NCBI RefSeq assembly: GCF_042100115.1
Contig: NC_091275.1
Span: 2,790,001 to 2,854,000 of the forward strand
Source of the DNA: Alternaria dauci
Taxonomy: Eukaryota; Ascomycota; Dothideomycetes; Pleosporales; Pleosporaceae
Reading direction: 5' to 3'
DNA length: 64,000 nucleotides
Each line of letters opens with the position of its first letter. The first letter of the stretch is position 1. Both the position numbers and the translations under genes were made by a program. The notes under the pieces are model-generated. The model was not told the origin of the DNA and searched no databases. It saw only the letters and a list, made by a program, of their open reading frames with translations. This document shows, one piece after another, positions 57,119 to 64,000 of the stretch.

Positions 57119-59360
57119 ATGGCTGCCCCGCCCACGATTCCGCCCATGGAAAGCACGGATAGCTTCAACCCCGAACTCAACAACGCATCCTCGCCTACTC
57201 AGGACGGCGCCCAACACTCGCCCGCTGAAGATGCAACTCCCGCATCACCCGAACAACGGACCGCGCCTCACGATGCGCAGACGCAGCAGCGCGTGCATGA
57301 GATCCTGCACTCTGATGTGGGCGTGGCGACCCTCCTCAACCGCCTAAAGGCTAGCATCGCGAGCGCCAGAGTCAGTGATGGCCCAACCCACTCGACCGCA
57401 CTCAGATGCGCTAACACGCCCGGCAGGACTTCGCCAGCTTCCTCAAACGCCGGGGAGCCCTCGAGGAAGAGCATGCTGGCAGTCTCAAGAAGCTGAGCCG
57501 CCTAACGCTCGACGGCGTACGGAAGCCCGATACGCGACACGAGAGCTACCAGACGCAGTTTGAGAAGGTTCTCCACGCGAACGAGCGCATCGCCGACAAT
57601 GGCACCCAGTTTGGCCTTGCTCTGCATGCCATGCACGAGAACCTGCTGCAACTGGCCAACAAGATGGACACGAGCCGCAAGACGTGGAAGCAGCAGGGGC
57701 TCTCCGCAGAGAGCAAGGTCCAAGACGCCGAACGGCTGGCCGAGAAGGCCAAGGCCAAGTACGACCAGCTGGCCGAAGACCTTGACCGCGTCAAGACAGG
57801 CGACACGGGCGCAGGCAGGAAGTTTGGCTTGAAGGGACCCAAGTCGGCCGCTCAGCATGAGGAGGACCTGCAGCGCAAGACACAGGCGGCAGACCAGGAC
57901 TATGCCAGCAAGGTGCAGACGGCCCAGGTCTCCCGCAAAGAGCTCGTCGCGACTCTACGTCCCCAGGCCGTCACTGCACTGCTGGATTTGATCAAGGAAA
58001 CCGATGCCGCGCTCACGATGGAGATGCAGAAATACGGTAAGTCTGTTCGCTCCCTACGTGAATCACCACACTGACGCTGCGGCAGCCTCATTCAACGAAA
58101 AGCTCGTCGTCAACAACGGCCAGGTTGTCAGCCCACAGCCGCTCAAAGGCGCCACCACTCAACCCCCGCCCAGCATCAACCAGCTGATCTTCCAGATCAA
58201 CAGCGAGCGAGACTTTGAAGAGTACATCTTGAGCCATGGGTCCAAAGTGCCCATGGCCAGATCAGAGCTACAATACGTGAAGCATCCAACACAGGCGCCG
58301 ACGCAGTCACATCCTACACCACCTGTAGCTGTAAGTGGTAATCGCCGCGCCTCCACGCAGCTGCAGAGTCAGCCGCCGCCCTCATTCTCCATGCCACAAC
58401 CCGACGCCAATCCTCTGGCGCCCCAGGGCCCTCCTGCCCATGAGCCGCCACAGCTACCCTCGTTTGGAACTACCTCACAGCCGCCATCTTCATCGCTGCA
58501 AACGCAACCGCTGCAGCCCCAAGCACCACAGTTCAACAACTCGCCCTACTCACCTGTCACGCAGACCCCCTACCCCCAGTCAGACTATCCTCGTGGGCCT
58601 GTTGGCCAGGCTACCGCACAGCAAACCAGTGGAGTTCTTTACAGCAGCTCTCAACCCCCAGTGAATCCCGTCTTTGGCGTCACTTTGGAAGACTTGTTCC
58701 ACCGAGATGGATCCCCCGTACCCATGGTGGTTTATCAGTGCATACAGGCTGTGGACCTTTACGGGTTAGAGGTAGAGGGTATCTATCGTATCCCTGGAAC
58801 CTCGTCACACATCCAGCAGATGAAAGCTCTTTTCGACAGCGGTACGTTGTGATGGAGATGTAGCGGCGATTTAAACTAATGCTGTGCAGATGCTTCCCAG
58901 GTGGATTTCCGTAACCCAGAAGCGTTCCAGCACGACGTCAACAGCGTGGCTGGGTTGCTAAAACAATTCTTCCGCGAACTTCCTGACCCCCTGCTCACTC
59001 GCGAATTCTACGGCAAGTACATCGACGCTGCACGTATCGATGACGAGACCATGCGCCGAGACTCCATGCATGCGCTGATCAATGCTTTGCCTGATCCAAA
59101 CTATGCGACGCTTCGTGCCCTGGCTCTACATTTGCATCGCGTGCAGCAATCTTCCGAAGTGAATCGTATGAGCACGGCGAACCTGGGCATCTGTTGGGCG
59201 TAAGTCGTCACCCGTCGAGATTCGCATACATCAGCTGACACTATGTAGGCCTTCGATAATGGGACCTCACAAAGGCAACAACATGGCCGACGCCGGCCTT
59301 CAAGCCCGCGTCATCATTACTATTCTGGACAACGTGCTCCAAATATTTGACGAGGATTAA
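57119..59360 (+). CDS. GAP1: F-BAR and RhoGAP domain GTPase-activating protein
   Basis: Five exons (57119-57370, 57427-58036, 58086-58841, 58890-59199, 59249-59360) give 679 residues. An F-BAR/FCH region covers about residues 85-300: DFASFLKRRGALEEEHAGSL, then long coiled-coil helices rich in Lys, Glu and Gln. A Pro/Gln-rich linker follows. The RhoGAP domain starts with FGVTLEDLFHRDGSPVPMVV and has the arginine finger in EGIYRIPGTSSHI (about residue 522), then LLKQFFRELPDPLLTREFY and NRMSTANLGICWAPSIMGPH. It resembles yeast Rgd1, which turns off Rho3 and Rho4 at sites of polarised growth. It is the known GAP1 neighbour of Pleosporales MAT loci. Confidence 0.93.
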
Positions 59361-60056
59361 GGTTTCATCTTCCCGGGATAAACATTTGATTCTTGCCATG
59401 GCGTCTTGGTATCAACTGCATTCTCATTTGAATTCTCATGTGTGCAATGTGTAGCATATTGCGGGCTTCATCTTTGTTTTTGCGGGACGGTTATCGTATT
59501 CACAAGTGGCGTTCCACATACGATCATGGTAGAGCATGAGTATGTCAAGGATTACGTGGTAAGAGGATATGGTCATTGCCATAAGTTCGGAGGTATTGGC
59601 TGCAGCGAGTATGATTGTCATGATTGAAAGTGGGATGCAACGACTCTCGTGCTGAGTTCTTGCGCACATGCTTGGCTTCTGGAGCTCCATGAGATCACTG
59701 TGAAAGAGACTTCAAGACTCGGGACTTGCAACGCGTGACAGACAGTAGCGGTGGTAGTTGTGGTGTTATGCAGTGATCTGTTGAAGGAGTGCATACGTAG
59801 GCGTGGACCGTTTTGGGAACCGCGGCGGGGAAGGCCTGCAGTGTGGGTCGCGCTTACCCCAGAGCCCCATCTATGCAGCGGCACGCTAGCGGTCATGACA
59901 GGGAGAGCTGCACTTGATTGAGGGGAAGCTACCAAGTCGCCCACCCAGACCAAGCCAAACACGACCCTCACCACCATTACTCCGCTCTGCACACGCTGTC
60001 AGAAGCGATACTCAAGTTGACCTCGGCCCCGGGCTTCCTATTCTGACGCCGCCATC
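59361..60056. other. Intergenic region: GAP1 3' end and NIPSNAP-gene promoter
   Basis: 696 bp. No gene, RNA or clear motif seen. Confidence 0.4.
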
Positions 60057-61185
60057 ATGCTCACTCGTCGTGTTTGTGCCAGCGTGCGCGGCATGCTCTC
60101 CCCGCCATCTGCCACAGCTGTCCGCTGTCAGGCATTCGGTACCGTGCCTCCGATACAAAGCCCAGTCAGGGTTCCTTCGCTGGCAGACATCACGCCTGAT
60201 GGTGCTGCTAGCTTCAACGAGAAGCAGAAGAGCTTCCGTGACGGTCTGGCCGCAGCTCAGAAGCGAAAGGAACAGGAAGAAAGTTCGTCGTCCATCACCC
60301 AATTTCGGCGACCCAAGCGCGCTAATGTGATCAATTATAGAAGAGGCACGCGCCCGAGAGCAGGAAAATGGCAAGAAGAAGGGCGGTGCGCTGTCATCTC
60401 TCATCTACGGCACACCCGAGGGCCGCGACCTCGACAAGGACATTGAGCGCAGCTTTTCTCAAGTCCTGGCGCGAGGTAAATATGTCCACTCGATCGTGTT
60501 CCACGAGGTACAGCCAGACAAGGTCGAAGAATACACTGAGCTGGTTGGAAGTTGGTATCCGAAGATGGCCTCTATCCCCGAGAACAAGGTCCATCTTGTA
60601 GGCAGCTGGAGGACTGAAGTGGGAGACTGCAATACTTTCGGTAAGGCTGAAATCTGCCTCCGCGGCCGGAATATCCAAGTGTACTGACTATGCGCCATAG
60701 TGCACATCTGGGAATACCAGCGCTACGAGGGTTATCACGAATCGCTGCACAACATCCAGGCTCACCCAGAGTTCCCCGAGTTCGACGCCAAACTCAAGAA
60801 ATTGATTACGTCCAAGAAAAACTCTCTCATGCAGGAGTTCTCCTTCTGGCCAACAACACCGCCGCGCCAGCTCGGTGGCCTGTTCGAACTGCGCTCGTAT
60901 ACACTACACCCAGGCAACCTGCTCGAGTGGGAGACACACTGGAGACGTGGCTTGAAGGCCCGGCGGGAAGTCATGGAGGGTGTAGGTGCTTGGTTCGTTC
61001 AGATCGGTGATCTCAACACAGTACACCACCTGTGGCAGTTCGCCAATCTAGAGGAACGCAAGATTCGTCGCGAACAGAGCTGGAGCGTGGAGGGCTGGGG
61101 CGAGACGGTGCACAAGACAGTGCCGCTCATTCAAACCATGAAGAGCAGGATTTTGATTCCCTGTTCGTGGAGCACTGTTGCTTAG
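60057..61185 (+). CDS. NIPSNAP family mitochondrial protein
   Basis: Three exons (60057-60282, 60341-60640, 60701-61185) give 336 residues. The N-terminus (MLTRRVCASVRGMLSPPSAT) is a basic, Ser-rich mitochondrial targeting sequence. A coiled, Lys/Glu-rich segment follows. Two NIPSNAP ferredoxin-like domains are seen. The first has KYVHSIVFHEVQPDKVEEYT and VHLVGSWRTEVGDCNTFVHI, then WEYQRYEGY. The second has FELRSYTLHPGNLLEWETHW and WFVQIGDLNTVHHLWQFANL. The first donor site reads GTTCGT, unusual after the GT, but the join to KEARAREQE restores the frame. NIPSNAPs are mitochondrial proteins linked to mitophagy signalling in animals; the fungal role is unclear. Confidence 0.88.
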
Positions 61186-61689
61186 GCGTCGATCAGACCG
61201 AGCTGGCCACACACATCGTGTATCTCGATGTACAACACGACCAACATTTGCCTACAGTAGGTGGACGCGATACATGCCTAACCACGAACAGGAGGGGAAT
61301 AGGTCATGACGCTCAAGAATGAAGCTAGTCTGAGTAGTGGAGTCGAAAGCGGCTTAGCATGTGATGCTACCTTTGTGCAAAGGGCCGCATCAATGCTAGT
61401 TACAAATTTGCGACATAGCCTTTGACGAATACCAAATGCTGATATCAATCCTGCTTTGATGTGAAACACCCTGAAATGGCGCATGACAGTTATGCTCCTT
61501 GGTCAACACATGTCGCTTTCACGCTAAAGGATTGGCAAAACCGGGCGGTCAGATGCTACGTCATAAGATCTTGCGCTTGGCACTCCACCCACAAAGCAAC
61601 ACCAAGCGCCGCCCAAAACGTTTTCGCTGCCAGAACCCTACAACAGCCCGCCGACAGCTGCTGGCCAAAAAGAGAAGGAGTTACAAATC
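61186..61689. other. Intergenic region upstream of the phosphotransferase gene
   Basis: 504 bp holding the NIPSNAP-gene 3' end and the phosphotransferase promoter. No gene seen. Confidence 0.4.
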
Positions 61690-63155
61690 ATGGTGTACAT
61701 ACGACAGGACAAGCTACCGAAGCTCAGGGAGTACAAGTACTCTGGCGTGGATCACAGTCTGCTCTCACAATATGTGCTCAAGCCCTTTTATACGCATGTG
61801 GTTATAAAATGTTTTCCCATGTGGATGGCGTAAGTGCTACTGAGATGGACTATAGAGCAATGCTAACCTGTATCCAGACCTAACCTCGTAAGTTTGACCT
61901 GGAGCGAAATATTGCAGTCCCGCTGCAAGTGCTTGTTTTCCTACTAACACAACTCCACAGATAACACTCTCTGGTTTCGGATTCATCATAGCAAACTTTC
62001 TAACCTTGCTCTGGTATACACCAACCCTTGACCAGGATTGCCCGCCTTGGGTATACGCCAGCTGGGCGATCGGGCTCTTCCTTTACCAAACATTCGATGC
62101 TGTAGACGGGAGTCAAGCCCGAAGGACCCGTCAGAGCGGGCCTCTAGGCGAACTGTTCGATCATGGAGTCGATGCAATCAACACGACGCTGGAGGTTCTG
62201 TTGTTCTCTGCAACGATGAACCTTGGCCAAGGATGGAAGACAGTTCTTACACTCTTTGCATGTAAGCCAGCATAAATCTGTTACCTGCTTGGTATTAGCG
62301 GTCTTGTTACTAACTACTGCAGCGTCGCTGACCTTTTACGTTCAAACCTGGGATGAGTACCATACACACACGCTGACTCTTGGTGTGATTTCCGGACCGG
62401 TTGAGGGTATTTTGACGTTGTGCATTGTGTATGCCTTGACAGCTTACCTGGGTGGAGGCAGCTTTTGGCAGCGCTCCATGCTTCAAAGTCTCGGAGTTAA
62501 AGAACAAGGTGCCATCCCGGAGCTTCTGTACAACATGGCATGGAATGAGTGGTATATGGCCTACGGAGGTGTTGTGCTTGTGTTTAACACCGTTTCGAGG
62601 TATGAACGATCACGTCGATACGGGAGAGTAAACTGACGATGGAACAGCGCACAAAATGTAATGAAGGCGCGTCGTGCCCGTGGTCAAAAGGCACGCGTTG
62701 CTCTTCTCGGTCTCCTCACCTTCGCCGCGGCCTGGGTCCTCATTACTGCATACCTGTACCTGCAGCCCATGATCTTGCACAACCATCTGGTGCCTTTCAT
62801 CTTCTACGCGGGTCTCATCAACGCGTATTCGGTCGGTCGCATGATCATCTCTCATCTCACGAAATCGCGTTTCCCACGAGGCAACGTGCTCATGTACCCT
62901 CTGATATACGGAGTCATCGACTCGCTCGGGCCATGGCTGCAGGAGCACATCGGAGTGGGCTGGCCAAGTGCCCTTGGCAACGATGTCTACCAAGTCGCGT
63001 TTGTGTTCATGTGCTTGGGCTTGGCTGTAGGCGTACACGGAAGCTTCATTGTGGACGTCATTTGGACAATCTGCGATTATTTGGATATTTGGTGCCTCAC
63101 GATCAAATACCCGTACCAGCCAGTAGAGGAGAATATGGATAGGAAGGAACAATGA
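61690..63155 (+). CDS. Cholinephosphotransferase / ethanolaminephosphotransferase
   Basis: Five exons (61690-61829, 61878-61887, 61961-62261, 62323-62599, 62648-63155) give 411 residues, close to yeast Cpt1 and Ept1. The second exon is a 10-nt microexon that supplies P-N-L. The CDP-alcohol phosphotransferase signature is complete: D99-G-x2-A103-R-x8-G113-x3-D117-x3-D121. The N-terminus LREYKYSGVDHSLLSQYVLK and the IKCFPMWMAPNLITLSG stretch are typical. About eight to ten membrane helices follow. The enzyme moves phosphocholine or phosphoethanolamine from its CDP form to diacylglycerol, the last step of the Kennedy pathway, in ER or Golgi membranes. The sequence does not tell me which head group it prefers. 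Confidence 0.93.
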
Positions 63156-63489
63156 TGACCGAGGATGGAGCTTCACACGAATGGAGGGGTCGAAAGAGCA
63201 AACAGATCAGACTGGCTGTATCTGTTATTGAAGCTGATCTTCAAGCGGTGAAATGGTTGACTGTGGATTCACGAGAAACACGATAGGAGTATGAGATAAT
63301 TATATAGACTAATTTCATGAAATACACCAATTATGCTTTTTCACAAGTCATCGGTATTAATGCAGGTGGCTTGCAGACGCGCCTCGCACTCCCTGCAAGC
63401 GCGACGCTAAACCGATGTAGCTCACCTCCGCGTCTGATCTCCGCAATCACTTGTCAACCAAAGCCAGGACTGACTTCTCCAACGCAAAA
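63156..63489. other. Intergenic region before the last gene
   Basis: 334 bp with no gene. It has a near-palindromic element around 63378-63405 (gcagacgcg ... tgcaagcgcg). Confidence 0.35.
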
Positions 63490-64000
63490 ATGTCAGCCTT
63501 GGGGGTCAACCTGGCTGTTACCAAAGACGGTGAGACCTACAACAAACTACAGCGGCCTGACGGTTACCTTATATCGACACAGCTACCTCCAACAAATCCT
63601 GCGGCAGCATCTCCAACAATACACAGCGGCAAAAGAAAGTGCGCGCAAGAGGAAGCACCTGAGGTTAAGCGCGCCAGGATTGAGCGCAACACGGCGCACT
63701 CCAAAAGACGACCACGCGTTCTAGATTCCTACCAAGATTATGGAACACGGACGGTACTACCCGGACTCGATGGCGAAGAGCAGTCGTCCGACGAGTCTAC
63801 AAGCGAAGCATTAGCATACCTCCACAGTGTTCGGTGCGTATTTGTCTCACCATTCGAGAGTCGCGCTTGAGAACTCGATATATTGAATACATTGCTTACG
63901 TGTATGACAGGTCCGAAGCATCAGCGATTCCCACCCTGCTCGTAGCGCCGAAGAACGCCAACACCGGCGACATTGATTCAGATGACGATGAATCGCATTA
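63490..64000 (+). CDS. Unrecognised acidic protein, N-terminal part (cut by window end)
   Basis: Exons 63490-63833 and 63911 to beyond 64000; the 77-nt intron joins SVR to SEASAIPTLL in phase. About 144 residues are visible. The start MSALGVNLAVTKDGETYNKL is followed by a basic KRKCAQEEAPEVKRARIER segment that could be a nuclear signal. Then an acidic LPGLDGEEQSSDESTSEALA stretch leads to YLHSVRSEAS-IPTLLVAPK. The pattern 'acidic stretch, ALAYL-x-VR-x-EA' vaguely resembles Gemin2-like proteins, but I would not name it on that. The 3' end lies outside the window. Confidence 0.6.

Noticed and set aside
58328..58363. GTAAGT inside GAP1 exon 3 as an intron donor
   Set aside because: The nearest acceptors give introns of only 30-36 nt, below the normal size, and the frame is open through the site. 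Minor alternative splicing cannot be excluded.

Overview
This window is nuclear DNA of a filamentous ascomycete. Genes are close together, introns are short (about 45-60 nt, GT..AG, with CTAAC-like branch sites), and the families found are those of Pezizomycotina. The mating-type region (positions 45.7-59.4 kb) places it most likely in Pleosporales (Dothideomycetes). I assembled most genes from several exons by matching splice sites to reading phase. For nearly all multi-exon models the exon lengths add up to a whole number of codons.

Layout. 1-5.7 kb: the 3' end of a mitochondrial isoleucyl-tRNA synthetase, then a head-to-head pair made of a fungal C2H2 zinc-finger protein and a HeLo-like/DUF7580 protein. 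5.7-9.2 kb: no gene seen; this is the long upstream region of the high-affinity cAMP phosphodiesterase (9.2-12.3 kb). 13.3-14.8 kb: URC4 (uracil catabolism). 15.0-18.8 kb: two same-strand paralogues encoding cysteine-rich single-pass membrane proteins of unknown role. 20.8-23.5 kb: a DUF3433 polytopic membrane protein. 24.1-33.1 kb: MET1 siroheme synthase, RAV2/Rogdi, a SUR7/PalI-family protein, an unknown 402-aa protein, ATG29 and ADE1. 33.7-38.5 kb: Mediator subunit MED12. 38.9-40.7 kb: an Asterix-type ER protein with seven exons, then eIF1. 41.2-45.4 kb: three mitochondrial genes (MBA1/mL45-like, RIM2 carrier, CIA30).

45.7-59.4 kb is the mating-type neighbourhood: APC5, COX13 and APN2 on one side, then a gene-free stretch of about 2.7 kb, MAT1-2-1 (HMG box), ORF1 (flavin-binding split-barrel type) and GAP1 (F-BAR plus RhoGAP). 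The strain therefore carries the MAT1-2 idiomorph; no alpha-box gene is visible. 60-64 kb: a NIPSNAP-family protein, a choline/ethanolamine phosphotransferase and the start of an unrecognised gene cut by the window end.

Most genes are housekeeping and do not form one pathway. The most notable points are the MAT locus, whose flanks combine two classic arrangements; the tandem cysteine-rich membrane paralogues; 10-12 nt microexons in three genes; a receiver-like N-terminus on the phosphodiesterase; and the divergent C2H2/HeLo-like pair.
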